64,000 bases of DNA from Sphingobium sufflavum (GTDB lineage: Bacteria; Pseudomonadota; Alphaproteobacteria; Sphingomonadales; Sphingomonadaceae). The translations under genes were made by a program, and so were the position numbers. The notes under the pieces are model-generated. The model was given only the letters and a program-made list of their open reading frames with translations. It was not told the DNA's origin and ran no database searches. The number at the start of each line of letters is the position of its first letter. The stretch's first letter is position 1. Below, piece after piece: positions 23,343-32,234 of this stretch. The stretch spans positions 62,001 to 126,000 of the forward strand of contig NZ_JAJSSH010000003.1 in assembly GCF_021403115.1 (NCBI RefSeq), read 5' to 3'.

Positions 23343-25955
23343 TTACCAGCTCAGTCCGATGCGGGCGTAGTAGAAGCCGCCGTTATAGCCATAGGGCGAG
23401 GTGAGATTGTACACTGGGTTCTGCGCCCACCAGCCATAATAGAGTTGGGCGTCCGGGTTGATCTGGCTCGGCATCTTGTTGAACAGATTGTTCGCGCCAA
23501 CCGTCAGGCGGATATTGCTGGTCGCCTGATAATTGACGTCGAGGTCGGTGATGAAGGCCGGGCTGTTGCGGCTGTCGCGGCCCGGCGTCGTGGTGTCGGT
23601 GGACCATGTCGCGCTATAATAGGCCTCCCGCACCGTGGCCGAGAATTTGCCCACCTGCCAGTTGGCGCTCAGGATGGTGCGGTTCTTTGGATAGGCCTTG
23701 GTCAGGTCGCCGATGCGGCCCCGGTCGAATAGGGACAGGCCGGAGCCGGACAGGACGGCGGGGGTGGGGGCGAGCTTGCGGATCGTCGTTTCGTTGAACG
23801 CACTGGCCAGCGACCAGTTGATCTTGCCCGCGTTGCCCAGATCCTGCTGATACTCCACCACCAGGTCGAGGCCGCGCGTGCGCGTGTCGGCGGCGTTGGT
23901 GAAGTAGGAGAAGGTATCGCCGGGATTGGCGCCCGCCGCGACCAGCGCCTGCTGGAGCGGGGAACCCGCCGTCAGCGAGAGCAACTGACCCGTTGCGAGG
24001 ATGCGGTCGTTGATGTCGATCTGATAGGCGTCCAGCGAGACGGACAGGTTGCGCAGCGGCTGGAGCACGATGCCCGCCGTCAGGTCCAGCGACTTTTCGG
24101 GGCGCAGGGCAGAAGCGCCGATGGCGCGCGCCACCGTGCTGTCCGCCGGGATGTAGCGCACGATGGACAGAACCTGCGCCGTGCCCTGCGTCACATAATT
24201 GGGCAGCAGGGAGGTGTAGGTCTGCTGTTGCAGCGACGGCGCGCGGAAGCCGTTGCTGACCGATCCGCGCAGGGCCACGCCCGGCAGGACTTCGACGCGG
24301 GTGGAGAATTTGCCGCTCCAGGTCGAACCGAAATCGCTATAATGTTCATAGCGCCCGGCAAAGCCGACTTCCCAGCCCTGCGTCAGCTTCTGCGCCAGGT
24401 CGAGATAGAGCGAGACGTTGCTGCGCGAACGATTGCCCAGCGCCGCCGGATCGAAACCGCCGAGGCCCGACGCGCCGCCGCTGGGCCGCTTGCCCGCATT
24501 GGCCGCCGAATAATTGGGATCGGTGGGATCGGTCGGGAAGACATAGGTGCCGATCTGGTAGGAGGCGGGTTCGCCCGCCTGCTGTTCGAAATGGTTGCGC
24601 CGATATTCCGCGCCGATGGCGAAGTTCAACGGCTCCGCGAACAGCCCGGTCTCGATCTGGCGCTTCAGGTCGAGGTTGGTCGTCCATTCGGTGAACAGCG
24701 TGTTGCCGAGGAAGATATCGCGCGGGCTGGTCGGGCCGAGCGAGGGGTTGAGCGAGGCGTTATTCTCCAGCCGCGCCTTGTTGTTGGCGTAGCTGGTGCT
24801 GAAATCCCAGTCCCAGCCGAGCAGGTCGCTGCCCTTCAGCCCGAACACGCCCTGCCATGCCTGGGTGTTGACGGTGAACTGCGGCAGATAGCCCTCCGGG
24901 TAGACTGACGGCAGGTTTTGCAGCGATGCGGGCGGACGGTAGATGCCGAAATTATAGCTGTTCTGGTCGGAGAAGGTCGCGAAGGAATAGGCGGTGATGT
25001 CGCTGCCCAGCGCCACCTCCGCATTATAGCCGACGTTGATCGTCTGCGTCTGCGGCAGGCCCTGCTTGCCGCGATAACGGCTGGCGGTCTGCTCGCGAGG
25101 GTCGCCCGCGGGATAGAGGCAGGTGCGCGCCCGGTCAGCGGTGGTGCAGGCGGCGGTTGCCCCCAGCCGGTTGGTGTAATTCTGGTGGTTGTAATTGCCG
25201 AAGACGCGCAGGAAGCCCTGCTCACCCAGATTGAAGCCCTGGTCGAAGTTGATCTGGATCGTCTCGCCCAGCTTGTCACTCACCCCGTCATGCTTGGTGT
25301 ACTGGCCAGCGGTGGCGCTGAACGATCCACCCTCGCCCTTGTCCTTCAGGATGATGTTGATGACGCCCGCGATCGCGTCCGATCCATATTGGGCGGCGGC
25401 ACCATCGCGCAGCACCTCGATCCGGGAGACGGAGGAGGAGGGAATATAGTCGAGGTCGACCGGCGATGCGCCAAGGTTGCCGCGCGCCGTCACGAAGACG
25501 ATGGAGTGGCCCGCCCGGCGCTTGCCATTGACCAGCACCAGCGTCTGGTCGGAATTGAGGCCGCGCAGGCTGGCGGACTTGACCGCCTCGCCCGTGCCGC
25601 CGGTCCAGCCGGAAGCGTTGTTGTAGGAGGGGACGAGCTGCTGGAGGATGTCGCGGACATTGACCTTGCCGGTTGCCTGCAACTGCTTTTCGCCGATCAC
25701 GTCGATGGGCACGACGCTTTCCGCCACGGTGCGGCTGACGCGCGATCCGGTGACGATGATGTCGCCGGGACCGGCGTCTGACGCTGCGTCAGCGGCTGCG
25801 GTATCGCTGGCTGCTGCGGCCGCGTCGGCGGCATGGGCCGACAGGGGGGCGAAGGCGGCGAGGGCGGCCAGCGCCAGCCAGCCGGTTCCCGCCAGCAAAG
25901 AAGGCGCCCGCCGCGCCCGTGCATCCCCCGAAACACTGCTAATCTGAGTCGTCAT
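23343..25955 (-). CDS. TonB-dependent outer-membrane receptor
   Basis: An 870-residue receptor. Signal peptide (about 18-43, ending SAHA), low-complexity Ala/Asp linker, then the plug domain from GDIIVTGSRVSRT (about 64) through SLRGLNSDQTLVLVNGKRRA and IEVLRDGAAAQYGSDAIAG (about 180-200), then a 22-strand-type barrel ending in aromatic Trp (RIGLSW). It imports a scarce large or anionic ligand using TonB energy. Operator-like site D lies 22-50 bp upstream, so it likely brings in a sulfur source; the ligand itself is unknown. Confidence 0.93.
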   Translation of the reverse strand: MTTQISSVSGDARARRAPSLLAGTGWLALAALAAFAPLSAHAADAAAAASDTAAADAASDAGPGDIIVTGSRVSRTVAESVVPIDVIGEKQLQATGKVNVRDILQQLVPSYNNASGWTGGTGEAVKSASLRGLNSDQTLVLVNGKRRAGHSIVFVTARGNLGASPVDLDYIPSSSVSRIEVLRDGAAAQYGSDAIAGVINIILKDKGEGGSFSATAGQYTKHDGVSDKLGETIQINFDQGFNLGEQGFLRVFGNYNHQNYTNRLGATAACTTADRARTCLYPAGDPREQTASRYRGKQGLPQTQTINVGYNAEVALGSDITAYSFATFSDQNSYNFGIYRPPASLQNLPSVYPEGYLPQFTVNTQAWQGVFGLKGSDLLGWDWDFSTSYANNKARLENNASLNPSLGPTSPRDIFLGNTLFTEWTTNLDLKRQIETGLFAEPLNFAIGAEYRRNHFEQQAGEPASYQIGTYVFPTDPTDPNYSAANAGKRPSGGASGLGGFDPAALGNRSRSNVSLYLDLAQKLTQGWEVGFAGRYEHYSDFGSTWSGKFSTRVEVLPGVALRGSVSNGFRAPSLQQQTYTSLLPNYVTQGTAQVLSIVRYIPADSTVARAIGASALRPEKSLDLTAGIVLQPLRNLSVSLDAYQIDINDRILATGQLLSLTAGSPLQQALVAAGANPGDTFSYFTNAADTRTRGLDLVVEYQQDLGNAGKINWSLASAFNETTIRKLAPTPAVLSGSGLSLFDRGRIGDLTKAYPKNRTILSANWQVGKFSATVREAYYSATWSTDTTTPGRDSRNSPAFITDLDVNYQATSNIRLTVGANNLFNKMPSQINPDAQLYYGWWAQNPVYNLTSPYGYNGGFYYARIGLSW

Positions 25956-25976
25956 GATATTCCCTGCTTAATATAT

Positions 25977-26005
25977 GCAATCTCCATAGAAGCAGTAGAG
26001 ATTAT
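25977..26005 (-). promoter_or_regulatory. Putative sulfur-regulon operator, site D
   Basis: Its right half AGTAGAGATTAT is identical to that of site A; the left half has CCAT where CTAT is expected (core CCAT-N7-GTAG, 25984-25998). It lies 22-50 bp before the TonB-receptor start. Confidence 0.55.
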
Positions 26006-26114
26006 CGCAAGGGCCTATCCGGGTAGATGTTGTTTAGGACGCCAAAGCCAGGCTGTGGGGCTTTGGCTGGCGATAGCGTGTCGGACCGCTGTGTGGATGG
26101 GTAGAGGAAAGGGG

Positions 26115-26183
26115 GTCCGCCTCGCGAGGGAAGGATCGCGAGGCGGACAACACGGACGGGCCGGAGGGGGGAGGCCGTCCGTG
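26115..26183 (-). terminator. Two consecutive hairpins downstream of the DszB-like operon
   Basis: GTCCGCCTCGCGA (26115-26127) pairs perfectly with TCGCGAGGCGGAC (26136-26148). Immediately next, CACGGACGG (26151-26159) pairs with CCGTCCGTG (26175-26183). They begin 21 bp after the stop at 26204 and probably end the minus-strand operon; the T-run is weak. Confidence 0.6.
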
Positions 26184-26203
26184 AGGGGTATGCCGTGAAA
26201 GGA

Positions 26204-27250
26204 TCAGGCGTCGGCGCTTTCCAGCGACGGGATCGTATCCAATAGGATGCCGGGCGCGATGTCCGCCGCCAGCGCCAGCGGCGCGGGGTCGATCCAGTTG
26301 TCGAAGTCGAAGTCCTGGATGAAGCCTTCGGCGACGAGGAAGTCCTTCTGCTGGCGCAGGCCCTGCACGTTCAGCGGGGACAGGGCGACGGTGAAGCGTT
26401 CGTGCAGGTGCGGGCCGAAGCCGCGACGGACGGCCGCCTCGCTGGCATGGGTTTCCGCCGCGATGGCGCGAACGACCTCTTCGGGATGGGTGGCGGCCCA
26501 TTCGGCCGTTTTTTGCAAGACGGCGAGATAGCGGGCGACGATTTCCGGGTGTTCGCGCGCCAGCGTGCCATCGACGGTGATGGGGCGGGGCGTCCCGGCG
26601 TTGACGCGGGCGAGCGGATTGTCCTGCGCGTTGATGTCGAGAATGGCGCGGAAGCCATGTTTCTCGATCAGGGTCGCGCTGACCGCGCCCTTGGCATAGA
26701 TGGCGTCGGCCTTGCCGGACAACAGCGCCTCTGCGCCGAGGTGGACGCGCTCGCCGTCGCGCTGCTCGCGCAGGTCGAAGTCGCCGCCCCCTAGATCGAC
26801 GATGGTCACTTCGTCGCGACCGATGCCGCCAATCTCCAGCGCGGTGAGCAGGCCGCGCAGATCCTGCGCGCGGCCGATGTCGACGATCTCGCTGTCATGG
26901 AGCGGCAGGCCGAGGCGCGCGCCGCGCAACTGCTCGACGGTTTCGATGGCGCTGTCGGCACGCACGAGGATCAACTGCTCCTCATCGACCCAGGTGATGC
27001 CCACGACCACCGTGTCGCGGCCCAGCCCCCGCGCCCAGAGCGGCGGCACATTGCCACCCTCCCGGAACATGTTGGGATGGGTATGGTCGTAATGCGAACG
27101 GCGGACAGCCTTGTTCTCCGCCGCGCGGATGGATTCCAGCGCAATGCCCGCCTGCGCAAATTCCGCATGCAGCCAGCGGAAATGCTGGGCGATGCCGGAT
27201 GTCGTTGGCACGGGGCAGCGCGTGTACCAGAGGGCGTTGGGTTGGGTCAT
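26204..27250 (-). CDS. DszB-like sulfinate desulfinase (copy 1), SBP-fold cytoplasmic enzyme
   Basis: A 348-residue protein with the type II periplasmic-binding-protein fold but no signal peptide, so it should be cytoplasmic. By eye it aligns with 2'-hydroxybiphenyl-2-sulfinate desulfinase DszB: YTRCPVPT gives Cys12 (DszB Cys27), SHYDHTHPNMFREGG gives His53 and Arg63 ten residues apart (DszB His60, Arg70), followed by NVPPL (DszB EIPPL). These are the catalytic residues for C-S cleavage releasing sulfite. It is often annotated simply as an ABC substrate-binding protein. GGAG lies 6 bp before the ATG. Last gene of the OYE/SBP operon. A homologue lies at 49925. The native substrate is unknown. 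Confidence 0.78.
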   Translation of the reverse strand: MTQPNALWYTRCPVPTTSGIAQHFRWLHAEFAQAGIALESIRAAENKAVRRSHYDHTHPNMFREGGNVPPLWARGLGRDTVVVGITWVDEEQLILVRADSAIETVEQLRGARLGLPLHDSEIVDIGRAQDLRGLLTALEIGGIGRDEVTIVDLGGGDFDLREQRDGERVHLGAEALLSGKADAIYAKGAVSATLIEKHGFRAILDINAQDNPLARVNAGTPRPITVDGTLAREHPEIVARYLAVLQKTAEWAATHPEEVVRAIAAETHASEAAVRRGFGPHLHERFTVALSPLNVQGLRQQKDFLVAEGFIQDFDFDNWIDPAPLALAADIAPGILLDTIPSLESADA

Positions 27251-27296
27251 GACAGTCTCCTGACGCTTTCGGAAGAGGGAGAGAGAGGGGCGGCGA

Positions 27297-28895
27297 TCAG
27301 GCCGGGGCAAGGGATACCCCCGCGAAATTGTCCAGCGTGGCATAGGCCGTGTCGGGCAGGTTGCGGACGCGCGGGCTGGCCAGCGTGACGATCGCGCCGG
27401 AGATCAGCGGGATGCGGGGCAGATCCTGATTCACCTGCTGCTGGAACGTGCGATAGAGGGTGTGGCGCACCTGTGGATCACTCTCCTGCTGCGCCTGTTC
27501 GAGCAGCCGGTCCACGGTGCGGTTCGCGTAATGCGAGCCATTGGAGAAGGCGACGCCCGGCTTGAAATTGGGCGACCAGTAGAAACGCTGCGTGCCGATG
27601 GCCGGGTCGGGACCGGAGCTGGCGGAATATTGGATCGTGTCGAAATCCCGGTCGGTATAGACACGCTTGAGGAAGCCGGGGAAATCGGATGCACGGATTT
27701 GCAGGTCGATGCCGACGCGACGGAGCTGGTCGCGGATCGCCAGTGCCGACTGGCGCAGCATGTCGCCGGTCGGGGCCGGATCATGGTTCAGGCGCAGGCG
27801 GATGCCCTGCGCGTCGGGCTTCAGCCCCGCCGCGTCGAGCAGCGCAATCGCTTTAGCCGGATCATAGGCATAGCCATGGACGGACGGGTCGGTGAAATCG
27901 GCCATCGCCTGCGGAATCGCCGAATTTTCGATGGTGCCGAAACCGTGCCAGACCTTGTCGAGCAGGAACCGCTTGTCGATGGCATGGGCAAAGGCCTGCC
28001 GCACGCGGGGGTCGCGCAGCGCGGGGCGGTCGAGGTTGAATTCGAAGACGGTCAGCGTCGCGGTGAAGCCGCTGGGCCGTTCCAGCGTCTGGATGCCGGG
28101 CAGGGCCTTCAGCCGCTTGACGTCGTTCAGCGCGATCTGGCTGTTGGTGACGAGATGGACCTCGCCGGTTTCCAGCGCCGCCGCCGCCGATGCGGGGTCA
28201 GCCGCCAGCCGATAGATGATGCCGTCCAGCTTGGGCGCACCCGCGAGCCAATAGTCGGGGTTGCGCTCCAGCCGGATGAACTCGCCCCGCCGCCATTCGG
28301 CGAAGCGGAACGGGCCGGTGCCGATGGGCGCGTTGTTGGCGGGGTTGGAGAGGAAATCCTTGCCCGCATAGATATGGCGCGGGACGATCTGCGATTCCGG
28401 CGATCCCAGTGCCGACAGCAGATAGGGGGCCGGAGTCGAGAGGCGGATGACGACGGTCAGCGGATCGGGTGTCTCCACCGCGGAGACGGGAGCGAAGGTC
28501 GAGCGACCGCGCCCATGCAGTTTCTTCCACACCTCCAGCAGCGAATAGGCGACATCGGCGGAGGTGAAAGGCTGGCCGTCATGCCATTTGACGTTGGGGC
28601 GCAGCTTGAAGGTCAGGCTGTGGCCGTCCGCTGCCGTTTCCCAGCTCAGCGCCAGTTGCGGTTGCGGCTTGCCAGCCGCGTCGAAAGTGACGAGGCCGTC
28701 GAAAATCTTGGTCGAGACGGATTGCGTCGGCCCGGCGGTGGTGGCGGCGCTGGTGAGCGTGGGCGGTTCCGGGCTGAACCCGATGACCAGCGTGCCGCGC
28801 TCACCCTCCTGCGCTGACGGGGAACAGCCGGCGAGACCAAGAAGGCCCAACGCGCCACCGGCGAGCAGCGCATTGCGGCGGGAAATGTGAATCAC
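27297..28895 (-). CDS. Peptide/nickel-type (family 5) ABC substrate-binding lipoprotein (copy 1)
   Basis: A 532-residue family 5 solute-binding protein. The N-terminus MIHISRRNALLAGG, with a LAGC lipobox (Cys24), predicts a lipoprotein; the paired Arg also permits Tat export. The body has KWHDGQPFTSADVAYSL (about 112-128), GTGPFRF and ERNPDYW motifs of DppA/GsiB-like proteins. It starts with GTG overlapping the OYE stop (GTGA), so translation is coupled. The permease and ATPases are not adjacent; the only matching set is at 41971-45943. The ligand is probably an organosulfur compound, by context. Confidence 0.87.
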   Translation of the reverse strand: MIHISRRNALLAGGALGLLGLAGCSPSAQEGERGTLVIGFSPEPPTLTSAATTAGPTQSVSTKIFDGLVTFDAAGKPQPQLALSWETAADGHSLTFKLRPNVKWHDGQPFTSADVAYSLLEVWKKLHGRGRSTFAPVSAVETPDPLTVVIRLSTPAPYLLSALGSPESQIVPRHIYAGKDFLSNPANNAPIGTGPFRFAEWRRGEFIRLERNPDYWLAGAPKLDGIIYRLAADPASAAAALETGEVHLVTNSQIALNDVKRLKALPGIQTLERPSGFTATLTVFEFNLDRPALRDPRVRQAFAHAIDKRFLLDKVWHGFGTIENSAIPQAMADFTDPSVHGYAYDPAKAIALLDAAGLKPDAQGIRLRLNHDPAPTGDMLRQSALAIRDQLRRVGIDLQIRASDFPGFLKRVYTDRDFDTIQYSASSGPDPAIGTQRFYWSPNFKPGVAFSNGSHYANRTVDRLLEQAQQESDPQVRHTLYRTFQQQVNQDLPRIPLISGAIVTLASPRVRNLPDTAYATLDNFAGVSLAPA

Positions 28896-29968
28896 AGAAC
28901 TACCTCTTGTGCACCAAGCGTCGGATAATCGGTATAGCCGGCCGCGCCGCCGCCGTAGAAAGTCGAGCGGATCGCGGGGTTGAGTGGCGCGCCCTGGCGA
29001 AAGCGTTCGGGCAGGTCGGGATTGGCGATATAGCTTTCCCCGAAGGCGACGAGGTCCGCCGTGCCATCGGCGATCACCGCTTCCGCCCGATCCCGGTCAT
29101 AGCTGCCCGCCACGATCAGCGCGCCGCCGAAGATGCGCCGAAGCCGGGGGGCGAGCGCCCGCTTCTGCCCGACGGGTTCGATGAGGTGGAGATAGGCGAT
29201 GCCGAGCTGGTCCAGCGCCTCCGCCGCATATTGGAACGTCTCGACCGGGTTGGCGTCGGCCATGCCGTTGAAGTCGTTCCATGGGGAAAGGCGCACGCCG
29301 ACACGCTCCACGCCCCAGATGGCGGCAATCGCCTCGGTCACTTCGAGGAGGAAGCGGATGCGGTTCTGGATCGGGCCGCCATAATCGTCGGTGCGCTGGT
29401 TGGAGCCGGAGCGCAGGAACTGGTCGATCAGATAGCCATTGGCGCCATGCACCTCCACCCCGTCGAACCCGGCCTCACGCGCGAGGATGGCGGCATGGGC
29501 GAACTGGTCCACGATTTGGGGGATTTCGGCCAGCGTCAGCGCGCGCGGTACGGGAAAGGGCAGGGGGCCTTCGCGGGTGAAGGCGTTGCCTTGCCCTGCG
29601 ATGGCGGAGGGAGCGACAGGCTCCGCCCCTTCGGCGAGCAGCAGCGGATGGGATGCGCGGCCGAGGTGGGAGAGTTGCACGAAGATGCGGCCACCGGCGA
29701 GATGGACGTGGTCGGTGACGCGGCGCCATCCCGCCACCTGATCCGCGTTGAACAGGCCGGGCCGGGTCGGCACGTCGATGGCGCTGCGCGGGTCGACCTC
29801 CGTCGATTCGGAGATGATGAGGCCCGCGCTGGCGCGTTGTGCATAATGATCGGCCATCAGGCTGGTCGCAATCTTGCCATGCCCCGCGCGACGGCGCGTC
29901 AGCGGCGCCATCACGACGCGGCTCGGCAGCGTCAGTGCGCCCAGATTGAATGGCTCAAGCAATTTCAT
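28892..29968 (-). CDS. Old-yellow-enzyme family FMN ene-reductase (NemA-like)
   Basis: A 358-residue TIM-barrel FMN protein. It has MAPLTRRRAGH (20-30), FVQLSHLGRAS (about 101-111), HGANGYLIDQFLR (about 174-186, His/Asn substrate-anion pair) and a C-terminal FMN phosphate site around VAFGESYIANPDLP. OYEs reduce activated C=C bonds or nitro groups using NADPH. GGGAGG precedes the ATG. It is the first gene of the operon OYE-SBP-DszB-like and is divergent from the FrdA-like operon across operator site E. Whether it acts on an unsaturated sulfonate or supplies reduced flavin is unknown. Confidence 0.9.
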   Translation of the reverse strand: MKLLEPFNLGALTLPSRVVMAPLTRRRAGHGKIATSLMADHYAQRASAGLIISESTEVDPRSAIDVPTRPGLFNADQVAGWRRVTDHVHLAGGRIFVQLSHLGRASHPLLLAEGAEPVAPSAIAGQGNAFTREGPLPFPVPRALTLAEIPQIVDQFAHAAILAREAGFDGVEVHGANGYLIDQFLRSGSNQRTDDYGGPIQNRIRFLLEVTEAIAAIWGVERVGVRLSPWNDFNGMADANPVETFQYAAEALDQLGIAYLHLIEPVGQKRALAPRLRRIFGGALIVAGSYDRDRAEAVIADGTADLVAFGESYIANPDLPERFRQGAPLNPAIRSTFYGGGAAGYTDYPTLGAQEVVL

Positions 29969-30024
29969 TCACGCCTCCCAGAACGTGGGTCGAGCTTAGG
30001 GGCGGCTTATCGACAAGCAAATAA

Positions 30025-30053
30025 ATAAAACCTATAGGGTCAGTAGAATATTC
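30025..30053. promoter_or_regulatory. Putative sulfur-regulon operator, site E (divergent promoters)
   Basis: ATAAAACCTATAGGGTCAGT followed by AGAATATTC holds an exact CTAT-N7-GTAG core (30032-30046). It lies 57-85 bp from the OYE start and 89-117 bp from the FrdA-like start, so one site could serve both operons. Confidence 0.6.
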
Positions 30054-30141
30054 TTTCGCGCCCGTGACGAGCCTCTACCCTAGGGGGGGACGGCCCGACC
30101 GGGCCGCTGGCCGGACGCAAGGCGCGTGATCGGGGAGATAT

Positions 30142-31863
30142 ATGGGCAGTTCGCGAATCTGGGACGTTGTGGTGGTCGGGGCCGGCGGTGCCGGGCTGAC
30201 GGCGGCCCGGCGTGCGCGCGAGTCCGGGGCGGACGTGCTGGTCCTGAACAAGGGGCTGGTCGGACGCACGGGTGCGACCATCACCTCCGGCGGTGGCATT
30301 TCCGTATCGGGCAATGTGCTGGCCGGATTGGGGCTGGACGTCGATCCCACCGACACGGAGCAGGATTTCGCGGAGGACACGATTCGGTCCGGCCGCTTCA
30401 TCAGCGACCAGTCGCTGGTCCAGTCGATGGTGGAGGATGTCGGCGCGGAACTGGGCGCGCTGATGGCCATGGGCGTGAAGCCGCGCGTGTCCAAGCGCGC
30501 GCCCGGCCATAGCAGCGGCCGGGGCGTTCATGTCACCGGGCCGGACATGCAAAAGGCCGTGACGACGGGCGCGACGCGCGCGGGCGTGCTGTTCCGCGAG
30601 GATTTCCTGTCCGCCGGGCTGCTGCGCGATGCGGAAGGCGCGGTGGTCGGCGTCACTGGCCTCGACCGGCGCACAGGCGAGGTGGCGGAGATTGATGCGC
30701 GCGCTGTCGTGATCGCGACGGGCGGCACCACATCCAACTGGCGGCTGCGCACCGCGCCGGAGGAACTGGCGGGCGAGGGCCATGCCATGGCGCTGGAAGC
30801 GGGGGCGGCGCTGATCGAGTCGGAAATGCTCCAGTTCCTGCCCTGCTGCGTCATCGCGCCAGAGATATGGAAGGGCATCCAGTTTCCCTGGACCATCGGG
30901 CCGCAGGCGGGCGTGCGAGCCTGGCTGCTGAACCGCTATGGCGAACGCTTCCTGCAACGCTGGGATCCGGTGAACATCGAACTGGCAACGCGCGACGTTG
31001 TCGCGGCGGGCAGCGCGGCGGAAGTCGCGGCGGGCCGGGGCAGCCCCAATGGCGGCGTCTATCTGTCCTGGGCGCATCTGCCGCGCGACATCATCGACAA
31101 TATGCCGCTGTGGTCCAAGAGCCTGTCGCGCGACGGGCGCTATCAGGGGTTCGACTTCACTCCACTGATCGAGCGGATCAAGGCCGGCTATGCGATCGAG
31201 GTCGCGCCCGCCGCCCATTTCTCGCTGGGTGGCATCCACATCGACGTGGACGGGGATACCGGGGTGCCTGGCCTCTATGCCTGCGGCGAGGCGGCTGGCG
31301 GCGTGCATGGCAGCAATCGTCTGTCGGGTAATGCGGGCGCGCAGATGCTGGTGCAGGGCGCGCGCGCGGGGCTGGCCGCCGCGCGGGCATCGCGTCGCAA
31401 CGGCCTGCCCGCACCGGCGGTCAATCGCGCCGAATTGCAGGAGAGGGTGCGCGCGCCGATGGAGCGGGAGGCGGGCATCGCCCCGCTGGAGGTGGCCGAG
31501 CGGTTGGGCGCGTTGACCGATAGCGCGCTGTCCCCGGTGCGGGACGGCACGCGCATCGACGCGGCCATCGTGGAGATTGGCGACATTCGCCGTTCCGTCC
31601 TGCCGCAACTGGCGGTCCGGCAACGCGATCCCGGCTATAACCGCGACTGGAGCACGGCCATCGAATGCCGGGCGGCGGTCGATGTGCTGGAGGCGGCCCT
31701 GCTGGGCGCCCGTGCTCGCGGCCATTCGCTGGGCGCGCATCAACGGACGGACAGCCTGGACGAGGCGGCGCGGCCTGCACCCTTTCACGGGCTGGTCCGC
31801 GCGACCGGCGGTGCGCTGGTCCATGAGACGCGCGCGGTGGCTTTCCCCGTGCTGGCGCCATGA
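30142..31863 (+). CDS. FrdA/SdhA/AprA-like FAD flavoprotein subunit
   Basis: A 573-residue FAD protein. VVVVGAGGAGLTAARRA (about 9-25) is the FAD-binding motif; TSGGGISVSG (about 48-57) and GLYACGEAAGGVHGSNRLSG (about 376-395) are typical of the fumarate reductase/succinate dehydrogenase/adenylylsulfate reductase flavoprotein family. Its stop overlaps the start of a small SdhB-like 2Fe-2S protein (ATGA), making a two-subunit redox enzyme likely. No membrane anchor genes are present. In this sulfur operon it more likely oxidises or reduces an organosulfur intermediate than succinate (inference). Confidence 0.88.
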   Translation: MGSSRIWDVVVVGAGGAGLTAARRARESGADVLVLNKGLVGRTGATITSGGGISVSGNVLAGLGLDVDPTDTEQDFAEDTIRSGRFISDQSLVQSMVEDVGAELGALMAMGVKPRVSKRAPGHSSGRGVHVTGPDMQKAVTTGATRAGVLFREDFLSAGLLRDAEGAVVGVTGLDRRTGEVAEIDARAVVIATGGTTSNWRLRTAPEELAGEGHAMALEAGAALIESEMLQFLPCCVIAPEIWKGIQFPWTIGPQAGVRAWLLNRYGERFLQRWDPVNIELATRDVVAAGSAAEVAAGRGSPNGGVYLSWAHLPRDIIDNMPLWSKSLSRDGRYQGFDFTPLIERIKAGYAIEVAPAAHFSLGGIHIDVDGDTGVPGLYACGEAAGGVHGSNRLSGNAGAQMLVQGARAGLAAARASRRNGLPAPAVNRAELQERVRAPMEREAGIAPLEVAERLGALTDSALSPVRDGTRIDAAIVEIGDIRRSVLPQLAVRQRDPGYNRDWSTAIECRAAVDVLEAALLGARARGHSLGAHQRTDSLDEAARPAPFHGLVRATGGALVHETRAVAFPVLAP

Positions 31864-32207
31864 CCCATATCCGCTTGCGCCTGAACCGCGACGGTTCGGA
31901 GGAGATCGCCCGTTTCGACCTGCCGGACGATCCAGCGGAATCGGGGATCAGCGGCACATGGGAGGGGGCGAGCGTCAGCACTGCGCTCCAATATCTCCAG
32001 CGCAAGGTCGACCCCTCGCTGGCCTATGTGCTGTCGTGCCGCCGGGGCCTGTGTGACCTGTGCGCGGTGCGGATCGACGGCAAGGTGGAGACAGCCTGCA
32101 CCACGCCGCTGCGCGACGGGATGCTGATCGAGCCGACCCGCGCCTCCCTCCAGCTCCGCGATACGGTGGTCGAGCTGAGCCTCGTGCGCCGTCACCGGGT
32201 CGCCTGA
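31860..32207 (+). CDS. SdhB-N-like 2Fe-2S ferredoxin subunit
   Basis: A 115-residue protein with Cys60-x4-Cys65-x2-Cys68 and Cys80 (SCRRGLCDLCAV then ACTTPL), the plant-type 2Fe-2S ligand set found in the N-terminal domain of SdhB/FrdB. The C-terminal 4Fe-4S/3Fe-4S domain of SdhB is absent, so this is a truncated or dedicated one-cluster partner. It overlaps the flavoprotein gene by 4 bp and is followed 27 bp later by the SsuD-like monooxygenase. It is expected to pass electrons from or to the FAD subunit. Confidence 0.85.
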   Translation: MTHIRLRLNRDGSEEIARFDLPDDPAESGISGTWEGASVSTALQYLQRKVDPSLAYVLSCRRGLCDLCAVRIDGKVETACTTPLRDGMLIEPTRASLQLRDTVVELSLVRRHRVA

Positions 32208-32234
32208 TTTTTTGGATAGAGAAGGAATAAAGAC

